A stretch of 64,000 bases of DNA from REEB95 sp963785735 (GTDB lineage: Bacteria > Pseudomonadota > Alphaproteobacteria > ATCC43930 > CGMCC-115725), in the NCBI GenBank assembly GCA_963785735.1, contig CAWAWJ010000001.1:372001-436000 (forward strand). The letters are read 5' to 3'. Each line of letters begins with the position of its first letter. Within the stretch, counting starts at the first letter, position 1. The notes under the pieces are model-generated. The model was not told where the DNA came from. It was given only the letters and a program-made list of their open reading frames with translations, and ran no database searches. Shown here in pieces: positions 8,674 through 15,849 of the stretch. Position numbers and translations under genes: made by a program.

Positions 8674-8865
8674 TCAGTGGCCGGCTTGTTTCTGGGGAGG
8701 CTTTCCTGCCGGCCTTTTCACGAAAATCCGCGAGCAATAGGGACATTCGATCCGGCCCGCGGGCAGGAGATTGAGATAGACCTTGGGATGGCCGCCCGGC
8801 CCCGCGCCATTGCCGTCGCAGGCGGCGGTGTCCTGATCGGTCTCGACGGTCTCGAAAGCCATCAT
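8674..8865 (-). CDS. Zinc-finger domain protein (zf-CHCC, NDUFS6-like)
   Basis: A 63-residue protein. The pattern ACDGNG...GHPKVYLNL...IECPYCSRIFV gives the Cys, His, Cys, Cys ligands of the CHCC zinc finger, found in bacterial relatives of the mitochondrial complex I subunit NDUFS6. In alphaproteobacteria such proteins are thought to help complex I assembly, but this is not established for the short forms. ATG at 8865 (or the adjacent ATG at 8862) is chosen because upstream in-frame residues lack conserved character. It directly precedes polA. Confidence 0.82.
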   Translation of the reverse strand: MMAFETVETDQDTAACDGNGAGPGGHPKVYLNLLPAGRIECPYCSRIFVKRPAGKPPQKQAGH

Positions 8866-8951
8866 GCTGCCCCGATATGACCCATAGGCGCCGCGGGTGG
8901 CTTGTTGACCCGCGCGCGGCGCGGATGATACGCATTCCTCCGGCACAATCA

Positions 8952-9932
8952 ATGACCAGTCATGGAAACGCTTCGGGCCGGTCCGAGCCCGGTCTGGCGG
9001 TCGAGCTCGAGGGCCTGACCAAGATCTATCGCGGCGGCGGCGCCGAGCGGCTGGCGCTCGACCGCGTCGATCTTTCGATTCGGCGCGGCGAGATTTTCGG
9101 CCTGCTCGGCCCCAACGGCGCGGGCAAATCGACGCTCATCAACATCCTGGCCGGGCTCGTCATCAAGACCTCGGGCACCGCCAAGGTGTGGGGCATCGAC
9201 ATCGACCGCGACCCCCGCAACGCGCGCGCCGCCATCGGCGTGGTGACGCAGGAAGTGAACATCGATTCCTTTTTCACGCCGCGCGAGCTGTTGGGCGTGC
9301 AGGCCGGGTTCTACGGCGTGCCCAAGGCCGAGCGGCGCACCGAGGAGCTGCTCGCGCTTATGAGCCTCACCGACAAGGCGGAATCGATGGCGCGCTCGCT
9401 CTCGGGCGGCATGCGGCGGCGCCTGATGATGGCCAAGGCGATGGTGCATTCGCCGCCGGTGCTGGTGCTGGACGAGCCCACCGCCGGGGTGGACGTGGAA
9501 TTGCGCCGCCAGCTCTGGACCAACATCCAATCGCTCGCCGCCTCGGGCACCACCGTGCTGCTCACCACCCATTATCTCGACGAGGCGCAGGAGCTGTGCG
9601 GGCGCATCGCCATCATCGACCAGGGGCGCGTGGTGGCCTGCGACACCACGCAGGCGCTCCTGGCCAAGATCGACGAGAAGCTCTTGACGCTGTCGCTGGT
9701 GAACCCGGCGGCATCCTTGCCGCCGGGATTGGCGGGGCTTGGGCTGAAGCTCGACGGGCCCGAGCGGATATTGTTCCGCTACAAGCCGAGCCATGCGCGG
9801 GTGGGCGACGTCCTGGCCGCGGTGGAAGCGGCCGGGCTCGCCATCCGCGACGTCTCGAGCAAGGAGACCGATCTCGAGGACATATTCCTGCGCTTGACCG
9901 GCACGGGGCCGGGCCATGGGGCCGGGAAATGA
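8952..9932 (+). CDS. ABC transporter ATP-binding protein (ABC-2 / DrrA-NodI type)
   Basis: A 326-residue ATPase. Walker A GPNGAGKST is near residues 53-61, the signature LSGGMRRRL near 149-157, and Walker B VLVLDEPTAGVD near 170. A C-terminal extension of about 80 residues ends in ETDLEDIFLRLTG, typical of exporters of the DrrA/NodI/YadG type. Such ATPases normally pair with an ABC-2 membrane permease encoded just downstream; here the next gene is a lipoprotein hydrolase instead, joined by an ATGA overlap. No permease gene is nearby, so a partner must lie elsewhere or be missing. Confidence 0.9.
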   Translation: MTSHGNASGRSEPGLAVELEGLTKIYRGGGAERLALDRVDLSIRRGEIFGLLGPNGAGKSTLINILAGLVIKTSGTAKVWGIDIDRDPRNARAAIGVVTQEVNIDSFFTPRELLGVQAGFYGVPKAERRTEELLALMSLTDKAESMARSLSGGMRRRLMMAKAMVHSPPVLVLDEPTAGVDVELRRQLWTNIQSLAASGTTVLLTTHYLDEAQELCGRIAIIDQGRVVACDTTQALLAKIDEKLLTLSLVNPAASLPPGLAGLGLKLDGPERILFRYKPSHARVGDVLAAVEAAGLAIRDVSSKETDLEDIFLRLTGTGPGHGAGK

Positions 9933-10969
9933 GCGCAGACCCGATTCGGATTCTCGCTTGGACGCTCGCTATTCTTCTGACAGGCTGCGCCGGTCAAGGT
10001 GGCATGAGCATGCACGACCAGCAATCCCGCGACGGTTTTTCCCATGAGAAGGCGGGCGAGGCCCGACTCGAAGGCGGCACCTTCATCGCCGATGACGGCG
10101 CGCGGTTGCCGATGCGCGCCTGGCTGCCCCAGGGTCCGGTCAAGGCGGTGGTGCTGGCGCTGCACGGCTTCAACGATTATTCCAACGCCTTCGAGGGGCC
10201 GGGCACGGAATGGGAAAGCGCCGGGATCGCCACCTATGCCTATGACCAGCGCGGATTCGGCTGGGCCCCCTTGCGCGGCCGCTGGGCCGGCGCCCGGCGC
10301 ATGGCGCAGGACATGGCCGAGGCGAGCCGGCTTTTGAAGGCGCGCTATCCCGGCGCGCCGCTCTACATCGTCGGCGAGAGCATGGGCGCGGCGGTGGTGA
10401 TCATCGGCGCCGCGGGAACCGCCGGCGCGGAGAAGCCCACGGCCGACGGCTATATCCTGATGGCGCCGGCGGTGTGGGGCCGCGCCAACATGAACGTGTT
10501 CGAGCGCGCGGCGTTGTGGATGAGCTATCACCTGGCGCCGGGATGGACCTTGAGCGGATCGAGCCTCAACATCCTTGCCTCGGACAATATCGAGATGCTG
10601 CGCGCGCTCGGGCGCGACCCGGTGGTGATCAAGGAGACGCGCGTCGACACCATCAGCGGACTGGTCGATCTGATGGGGCTCGCCTACGAATCGGGGCCGA
10701 AATTCGACGAGAAATCGCTCCTGCTCTATGGCGGGCGCGACGAGATAATCCCCGAAACGCCGGTGCGGGAATTCATAGCGAGCCTGCCGCCGGCGGGGAT
10801 AGGGCGGCGGCGCATCGCCTATTACAGCAACGGATACCACATGCTGTCGCGCGATCTGGAAGGCAAGCTGGTGATCGCCGACATGCGGAGCTGGATGCTG
10901 CACCCGAAGGCCCCGCTGCCCTCGGGCGCGGATGTCAATCCGCCAATCGTGACGGCCCGGAACCCCTGA
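9929..10969 (+). CDS. Alpha/beta hydrolase lipoprotein (monoacylglycerol lipase-like)
   Basis: A 346-residue serine hydrolase anchored to a membrane by lipid. The signal ends in LLTGC, placing the lipidated Cys at residue 20. The fold is of the Hydrolase_4/lysophospholipase type: an oxyanion segment LALHGFNDYS near 73-82, nucleophile elbow GESMGAA with Ser near 150, acidic residue in GGRDEIIP near 272, and His in NGYHMLSRD near 306. The start overlaps the stop of the ABC ATPase (ATGA), so the two are co-expressed. A joint role in lipid handling at the envelope is an inference from that coupling. Confidence 0.88.
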   Translation: MSADPIRILAWTLAILLTGCAGQGGMSMHDQQSRDGFSHEKAGEARLEGGTFIADDGARLPMRAWLPQGPVKAVVLALHGFNDYSNAFEGPGTEWESAGIATYAYDQRGFGWAPLRGRWAGARRMAQDMAEASRLLKARYPGAPLYIVGESMGAAVVIIGAAGTAGAEKPTADGYILMAPAVWGRANMNVFERAALWMSYHLAPGWTLSGSSLNILASDNIEMLRALGRDPVVIKETRVDTISGLVDLMGLAYESGPKFDEKSLLLYGGRDEIIPETPVREFIASLPPAGIGRRRIAYYSNGYHMLSRDLEGKLVIADMRSWMLHPKAPLPSGADVNPPIVTARNP

Positions 10970-11084
10970 GAGACCCTCCGAGACCCCCCGGCTCGTAATG
11001 AGTATTTTCCGCAATGGTGCCGCAATGGCGACAAAGTCCGGCGGCATGCTAAGAACGGACGGAAACCCGAGGGAGGATATTGTC

Positions 11085-11939
11085 ATGGCCGTGCCGCACG
11101 CGATCCCCCGTCTCATGCCCCTCATTTTGCTGTGCCTGGTGCTGACTTGGCCCGCGCCCGGCCGTGCTCAATTCGTGGCCGGCATCTCGGTCGACATCGC
11201 CCCGCCGCCCTTGCCGGTCTATGCCGAACCGCCGCTCCCGGATGACGGCTACATCTTCACGCCGGGCTATTGGGCCTGGGCGCCGAGCGGCTTTTATTGG
11301 GTGCCTGGCACCTGGGTGCTGCCGCCCGCGCCGGGCCTGCTGTGGACGCCGGGTTATTGGGCCTTCACCGACGGCGTCTATGTCTGGAACCCCGGTTATT
11401 GGGGGCCGACGGTCGGATTCTACGGCGGCGTCGATTACGGCTTCGGCTATTACGGCTCGGGATATGACGGCGGCTATTGGCAGGGCGGCTTCTTCTTCTA
11501 CAACGGCGCCGTGCATAATTTCGGCCGGACCCGCGTGGCCCATTCCTACCGCAGGGACGTCTCCGACAGCCATGCGCGCGTGAGTTTCGCCGGATCGGCG
11601 CATGGCACATCCGCGCGCCCCGGCCCCGACGAGACCCGGGCCGCGAGCGAGCCGCACCAGCCGGCGCATGCGCTCCAGGTGCAGCACGAAACCCAGGCGG
11701 CCACCATCCGGACCGCGCCCGCCGCGATCAATCACGGCAGGCCGCCGGTGGCGGCGACGCAGCGCCCCGCCACCTTCACCGGCCCGGGCATCACCAGCGC
11801 CCGCCCGCCCGCGCCACACCCGGCCGCAGCGCCGCACCCGGCACCCGCGCCGCATCCGCCGGGCGGCGGGGCCCCGCCCGCGGGCCATGGCGGCGGCGCG
11901 CCGCCGGAGCATGGCAACGGCGAGCCCGAGCATCACTAA
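11085..11939 (+). CDS. WxxGxW-repeat envelope protein with Pro/His-rich tail
   Basis: A 284-residue exported protein. A Sec signal (about residues 1-28) is followed by several copies of a W/Y-x-P-G-x/Y-W pattern (FTPGYWAW, YWVPGTW, LWTPGYWAF, VWNPGYWG), the hallmark of YXWGXW/WxxGxW repeat proteins. A Gly/Tyr-rich section follows, and the last ~100 residues are rich in Pro, Ala, His and Gly and probably disordered. Family function is unknown; these are small secreted or outer-envelope proteins. GGGAGGA 7 bases before ATG at 11085 fixes the start; the frame is open further upstream without signal-peptide character. Confidence 0.78.
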   Translation: MAVPHAIPRLMPLILLCLVLTWPAPGRAQFVAGISVDIAPPPLPVYAEPPLPDDGYIFTPGYWAWAPSGFYWVPGTWVLPPAPGLLWTPGYWAFTDGVYVWNPGYWGPTVGFYGGVDYGFGYYGSGYDGGYWQGGFFFYNGAVHNFGRTRVAHSYRRDVSDSHARVSFAGSAHGTSARPGPDETRAASEPHQPAHALQVQHETQAATIRTAPAAINHGRPPVAATQRPATFTGPGITSARPPAPHPAAAPHPAPAPHPPGGGAPPAGHGGGAPPEHGNGEPEHH

Positions 11940-11963
11940 GATTTAAATCCGCGCGGCGAAGGC

Positions 11964-12000
11964 AAACGGCCGGCAGTGACGCCGGCCGTTTGTTATTGTT
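11964..12000 (+). terminator. Rho-independent terminator
   Basis: AAACGGCCGGC (11964-11974) pairs perfectly with GCCGGCCGTTT (11981-11991) around a 6-base loop and is followed by a T-rich tail. It closes the WxxGxW gene. The convergent gene ends at 12025, so it may act in both directions. Confidence 0.88.
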
Positions 12001-12024
12001 CCCGGACCCGTCGAAGGACGAAGA

Positions 12025-13221
12025 TTACTTATTCCGTTCCTTCCAGGGGTCTTTGACCATCGGATAGGTTGCGATCTCGACATTGGCGAAGCGGCCGTTG
12101 ATTTTCTCGATCCGGCAGATATAGACGTTCTGCACGATGTCGCGGGTTTCGGGATCGATCATGATCGGCCCGCGCGGGCTTTCATGCTTCCAGCCCTTGA
12201 TCACCGCCATCGCGGCGTCGCCATCGATCTTGCCGTTGAGCTTGGCGACGGTCTCGTAGATCAACGCCATGCCGTCATAGGCGCCGACCGCGAAGAAGTC
12301 GGGGTCATTGTCGGCGCCGTAGGCGTCGTGCCAGGCCTTGATGAAATCCTGATTCGCCGCCGATTTGTGCTGCATGGTGTAGTGCATGGCGGTGGTGATG
12401 CCGGCGGCGGTGGGCGGCAGGTTCTGCTCATCCGCCTCGTCGGCCACCTCCTCGCTGGGCAAAAGCCGGATATGCGCCTTGTCCAATCCCAGATCGTGGA
12501 AGGTCTTGACCATGGACACCTGCTGCGGACCGCCGGGGATGAAGACGTAGAGCGCCTGCGGCTTCTTATCGAGCACGCGCTGGAGGAAGGGCGCGAAATC
12601 GGGGTTCATCAGCGGGAAGCGAACGCTATCGACGATGGTGCCGCCGGCCGCGGTGAAGGCGAGCTTGAACGAGGCCTCGGCGTCGTAGCCGGGGCCGTAA
12701 TCGCTGACCCCGGTATAGGCTTGCTTCAGGCCGCCCTTGGTCGCGGCCCATTTGGCGAAGATTTCGGTGGTTTGCGGCAGCGTGAGCGAGACGCGGGCGA
12801 AATAGGGCGACTTGGTGGTGATGATGGCGGTCGCCGCGTTCATGATCACGGTCGGGATCTTGGCCTCGGTGATGTCGGGCGCGAGCGCGAGCGCGTTCGG
12901 GGTGAAGACCAGGCCGGTGAGCATCTGCACCTTGTCGCGGGTGATGAGCTCCTGCGCCAGGCGCTTGGCGGTGTCGGGGTTGGGGCCGGTGGTGTCGCGC
13001 TTCAGGAGCACGATCTGGTTGCCGCCGGCGCTGTCGCCGTGCTGTTTGACGTAGAGGTCGATCGCCTTCTGCATGGTGTCGGCGAGCCGGGCGAAGGGCC
13101 CGGAATAAGGCAGCAGAATACCGACCGTGACGGTGTCGGCCTTGGCGGTGGCGGCCGCCAGCATGGTGAGCATCGCGGCCGCCGCCAAGGCGGCCGACAG
13201 AATCCGTTTGAGTGCGCGCAT
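12025..13221 (-). CDS. Branched-chain-amino-acid-type ABC substrate-binding protein
   Basis: A periplasmic binding protein of 398 residues (Peripla_BP_6/LivJ fold). It has a Sec signal of about 28 residues, then TVTVGILLPYSGPFARLAD, the usual first strand and binding loop, and KRLAQELITRDKVQMLTGLVF, the typical helix-strand repeat. GGGAGGGG precedes the ATG. No permease or ATPase genes are adjacent, so it is an orphan component. Other Liv-type proteins in the window (42.9-47.5 kb) have their own binding protein. The ligand cannot be told; the family binds amino acids, amides, urea and aromatic acids. Confidence 0.9.
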   Translation of the reverse strand: MRALKRILSAALAAAAMLTMLAAATAKADTVTVGILLPYSGPFARLADTMQKAIDLYVKQHGDSAGGNQIVLLKRDTTGPNPDTAKRLAQELITRDKVQMLTGLVFTPNALALAPDITEAKIPTVIMNAATAIITTKSPYFARVSLTLPQTTEIFAKWAATKGGLKQAYTGVSDYGPGYDAEASFKLAFTAAGGTIVDSVRFPLMNPDFAPFLQRVLDKKPQALYVFIPGGPQQVSMVKTFHDLGLDKAHIRLLPSEEVADEADEQNLPPTAAGITTAMHYTMQHKSAANQDFIKAWHDAYGADNDPDFFAVGAYDGMALIYETVAKLNGKIDGDAAMAVIKGWKHESPRGPIMIDPETRDIVQNVYICRIEKINGRFANVEIATYPMVKDPWKERNK

Positions 13222-13362
13222 TTTCCCCTCCCTTTTGCCGGGCTCAAATGGCCCGTTATCCCTAGTGTCGCCAAAATTGGCTTAATGGGCAATCGCGCTG
13301 ATTATGGAGCCTGCCCACCGCCTTGCGCCGGGCCGGGCTTGCCGCCTATCCTCCGCCGTAAC

Positions 13363-13439
<77 letters not shown>

Positions 13440-13515
13440 GTTTTCAGTTTCCCGCTTTGGTTTTACGATTCGATCGCGATCGATATCGACCGGCGCGGCT
13501 CAAGGCCGTGACCGG

Positions 13516-13587
13516 TCAGCGCAGCCCGAAATAACCGGCGACAAACAGGACCACGACAATGACGCCAATGATGGTGAAGATATTCAT
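13516..13587 (-). CDS. Very small membrane peptide, 23 aa
   Basis: A 24-codon frame starting MNIFTIIGVIVVVLFVAGYF and ending GLR. It is one uninterrupted hydrophobic helix with a basic C-terminal residue. GGGAG sits 7 bases before the ATG. Its composition (Ile/Val-rich with Gly at helix faces) is what a real single-pass peptide looks like and is not expected by chance in such G+C-rich DNA. Function unknown. Lies between tRNA-Arg and the hairpin repeat, alone on its strand. Confidence 0.6.
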   Translation of the reverse strand: MNIFTIIGVIVVVLFVAGYFGLR

Positions 13588-13653
13588 CTTGCCGCTCCCA
13601 TGGGCTGAAATTCAGGCATGACCGACCGACTCTAGCGAGCAACCGGGCAAAAC

Positions 13654-13711
13654 CGGCAGCCTCGGAAACTACTCAACGCGGAAACGGGCTAGGTAGTTTC
13701 CGAAGCTGCCG
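13654..13711. repeat. Long hairpin made of two inverted copies of a dispersed repeat
   Basis: CGGCAGCCTCGGAAACTAC (13654-13672) and GTAGTTTCCGAAGCTGCCG (13693-13711) pair over 19 bases with a single mismatch around a 20-base loop. A third copy of the arm occurs at 5564-5580. This resembles REP-type palindromes. It lies in the 240-base gap between two divergent small genes and is not followed by a T run. Confidence 0.75.
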
Positions 13712-13827
13712 TAACCGCGCCATCGCCCGCTATGGTCTCGACTATCGACGCGAACGCGCGGCGCTTTAGCGAAGCGCCAATTTTCGCGAAATCCGGCGGA
13801 GCAGAGCCAACCATCATGGAGACACCA

Positions 13828-14283
13828 ATGTCACGACGCACAATCTCATGGCGCCAACTTGCCGTAGTCGGCGCGGTTTTATTGCTCGGCGCCTGCGCCC
13901 AGCAAACTCCGGTCGCGTCAAACCCGCCGCCGCACGCGCCCGGCCCGAACGCCACCTGGTACACCGTCAGTTTCGATAGCGGCAGCCATGTCCTCGACTC
14001 CAAGGGCAAGCGGACCGTCAAGGACGTGGTCGCTTACCTCCAGCATAACCCCGCCGCGATGGTGACCATCATCGGCAGGACCGACACGGTTGGCACCAAG
14101 GATTTCAACATGCATCTGTCGCATAAGCGCGCCGACGACGTGCGCGACATGATCGTCTACAACGGCAAGATATCGATGGACCGGGTCGAGACGCGCTGGA
14201 CCGGCGAGAAGCGGCAAAACATGCCGACGCCCGATGAGACCGCGGCCAAGGAAAACCGCGTCGTCGACATCGCCGTCCACTAA
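13828..14283 (+). CDS. OmpA-family peptidoglycan-binding lipoprotein
   Basis: A 151-residue outer-membrane lipoprotein. The signal ends in LLLGAC, putting the lipidated Cys at residue 23. A Pro-rich linker follows, then an OmpA-type domain: VSFDSGSHVLDSKGKRTV, VTIIGRTDTVGTKDFNMHLSHKRADDV and TAAKENRVVDI. In this family Asp and Arg in that fold hold diaminopimelate of the cell wall. The domain is shorter than usual. GGAG before ATG at 13828 is better placed than for ATG at 13816. It probably ties the outer membrane to peptidoglycan. Confidence 0.85.
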   Translation: MSRRTISWRQLAVVGAVLLLGACAQQTPVASNPPPHAPGPNATWYTVSFDSGSHVLDSKGKRTVKDVVAYLQHNPAAMVTIIGRTDTVGTKDFNMHLSHKRADDVRDMIVYNGKISMDRVETRWTGEKRQNMPTPDETAAKENRVVDIAVH

Positions 14284-14294
14284 CACCGGATAGG

Positions 14295-14322
14295 AAGGGC
14301 GGCCGCGCCGCGGCCGTCCCTT
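14295..14322 (+). terminator. Possible terminator hairpin after the OmpA lipoprotein
   Basis: AAGGGCGGCCGCG and CGCGGCCGTCCCTT form a G+C-rich hairpin with one bulged base. There is no clear T run after it, so it may be only a partial terminator or a processing site. Confidence 0.4.
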
Positions 14323-14370
14323 CGTCGACCGCCCCTAGGCCAATGGCGGAACTCGATTGTGGAGACCACC

Positions 14371-14553
14371 ATGAAACTGAAACCGATTGTTGTTCTGGCT
14401 TTGGCGGCGATGGCGCTCTCCGCCTGCGTGTGGGGGCCCGAACCCGGCCCCTATTACGGCGGCGGCCCGGGCTATTACGGCGGCGGCGTCTATTACAGCG
14501 GCGGCTGCTGTTACGGCGGCTACGACCGCGGCACATGGCGCGACCGGCGCTAA
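14371..14553 (+). CDS. Small Gly/Tyr-rich lipoprotein, 60 aa
   Basis: No named family. The signal MKLKPIVVLALAAMALSAC places the lipidated Cys at residue 19. The mature part of about 40 residues is almost wholly Gly, Tyr and Pro (YYGGGPGYYGGG pattern) with a CC pair, then a charged GTWRDRR end. GGAG 7 bases before ATG at 14371 supports this start. It follows the OmpA lipoprotein gene on the same strand and could share its transcript. Low-complexity envelope lipoproteins of this kind are common; no role is known. Confidence 0.65.
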   Translation: MKLKPIVVLALAAMALSACVWGPEPGPYYGGGPGYYGGGVYYSGGCCYGGYDRGTWRDRR

Positions 14554-14581
14554 CGGCAGGAACCGGATTTAGAAATCACGA

Positions 14582-14610
14582 GGGGGCCGGTGGCCCCTTT
14601 TTTCTTTCTG
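14582..14610. terminator. Terminator between convergent genes
   Basis: GGGGCC (14583-14588), loop GGT, GGCCCC (14592-14597), followed by TTTTTTCTTT. It lies between the forward lipoprotein gene and the reverse 54-residue gene. Confidence 0.85.
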
Positions 14611-14655
14611 TTCTTTCCCGGTTTACCGGATTTCGCTCCCTAGAGAGCCAGGCGG

Positions 14656-14820
14656 TTATTTCTTCTTCCGCTTGCGCCCGGCTTTGGGTTTCGGTCCCGG
14701 CTTCGTCCGGGCGATCTTCTTCATCCGTTTTTCGAACGCGGCCTCGTCGTGGTCGGCCTCGAACATATGTTCGGCCCGAACCAATTTCTTGCGCCGGGCG
14801 GATGTTTTCCCGCGTTTCAT
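14656..14820 (-). CDS. Small, very basic protein, 54 aa
   Basis: A 55-codon frame beginning MKRGKTSARRKKLVRAEHMF, with a short acidic centre (EADHDEAAFEKRMKK) and a Lys/Arg/Pro-rich C-terminus ending GRKRKKK. GGAG lies 7 bases upstream of ATG. More than a third of the residues are Lys or Arg, so a nucleic-acid- or ribosome-associated role is possible, but I recognise no family. The convergent terminator at 14582-14610 and a proper ribosome site support a real gene. Confidence 0.6.
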   Translation of the reverse strand: MKRGKTSARRKKLVRAEHMFEADHDEAAFEKRMKKIARTKPGPKPKAGRKRKKK

Positions 14821-15014
14821 GGCGATACTCCGCGCTTTCCGTTCCGAAAAAGCAATGCCCTTAACGGGCCGCGTCTATGCCCGGAAATCAGCCAGCGGAA
14901 GGCCGCGGGACGCGGCGGCAAAGTTTTTGCGCCGCGGCGCAAATCCGTTCTATGCTGGACGCGAATCCTGCGCGGAAGGGGCGCAGGGCCAGAGGGGCAG
15001 CGAAGAACCGAGTC

Positions 15015-15848
15015 ATGCGTATCCGCGTCGGCTACGAACTGATCTATGAGTGCCCGCAGCCGACGCCGATGATCCTGATGCTCGCCGTCCATGCAAGCCG
15101 CGTTCTCGACCTCGTCGTTCCCGATGCCATGATCACCGACCCGCACGTTGCGATCGCGGCTTATCGCGACCCGTTCGGCAATTTATGCAGCCGCATCCTC
15201 GCTCCGCCGGGAAGGTTGCGGATCACGGCTGACGGCGTGGTAAACGACTCAGGATTGCCGGATCCGGCCGTGCCCGGGGCATTGCAGCATCCGGTGCAGG
15301 ATTTGCCCGAGGAGTGCCTGACGTTTTTGCTCCCCTCGCGCTATTGCGACATCGACCGGCTCGACAAGACCGCCGAGGCGCTTTTCGCCGCGACCAAACC
15401 GGGATGGGCGCGCGTCCAGGCGATCTGCGATTTCGTCCATTCCCATGTCGCCTTCGGCTATCACCATGCGCGGCCCACCAAATCCGCCTGGGACGCCTAT
15501 ACCGAACGCACGGGGGTTTGCCGCGATTTCGCGCATCTGGCGATAGCCTTCTGCCGCTGCATGAACATTCCGGCGCGGTACTGCACGGGATATCTCGGCG
15601 ATTTCGGCGTGACGCCGCCGCCCGGCGAGCCGATGGATTTCTCGGCCTGGATCGAGGCCTATATCGGCGGCCAGTGGCACGCCTTCGATCCCCGCTACAA
15701 CGTGCCGCGCATCGGCAAGGTGCTGATCGCGCGCGGGCGCGACGCCGCCGATGTCGCCATCTCGACCACCTTCGCCCCCAACAAGCTCGCGAAATTCACG
15801 GTCTGGACCGACGAAGTGAAGGCGGAAGCCGTGACGAAGATAGTGTGA
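15015..15848 (+). CDS. Transglutaminase-like cysteine protease-fold protein
   Basis: A 277-residue protein of the bacterial transglutaminase-like family with its N-terminal beta domain (MRIRVGYELIYECPQPTPM). The core has Cys in ERTGVCRDFAHLAIAFCR near residue 168, His in GGQWHAFDPR near 221 and Asp in the same segment, so the Cys-His-Asp triad is complete. Such proteins are mostly predicted amidases or proteases; the true reaction is seldom known. No signal peptide is seen, so it is likely cytoplasmic. ATG at 15015 is selected because the family's first strand begins there. Confidence 0.87.
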   Translation: MRIRVGYELIYECPQPTPMILMLAVHASRVLDLVVPDAMITDPHVAIAAYRDPFGNLCSRILAPPGRLRITADGVVNDSGLPDPAVPGALQHPVQDLPEECLTFLLPSRYCDIDRLDKTAEALFAATKPGWARVQAICDFVHSHVAFGYHHARPTKSAWDAYTERTGVCRDFAHLAIAFCRCMNIPARYCTGYLGDFGVTPPPGEPMDFSAWIEAYIGGQWHAFDPRYNVPRIGKVLIARGRDAADVAISTTFAPNKLAKFTVWTDEVKAEAVTKIV

Positions 15849-15849
15849 G

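Noticed and set aside
7053..8774. 573-residue open frame antisense to polA
   Set aside because: No domain, biased Gly/Arg/Leu composition, entirely covered by polA with intact exonuclease and polymerase motifs.
14761..14772. Perfect 12-base palindrome GAACATATGTTC as operator
   Set aside because: It lies inside the coding frame of the 54-residue protein (codons for AEHMFE) and is not near a start.
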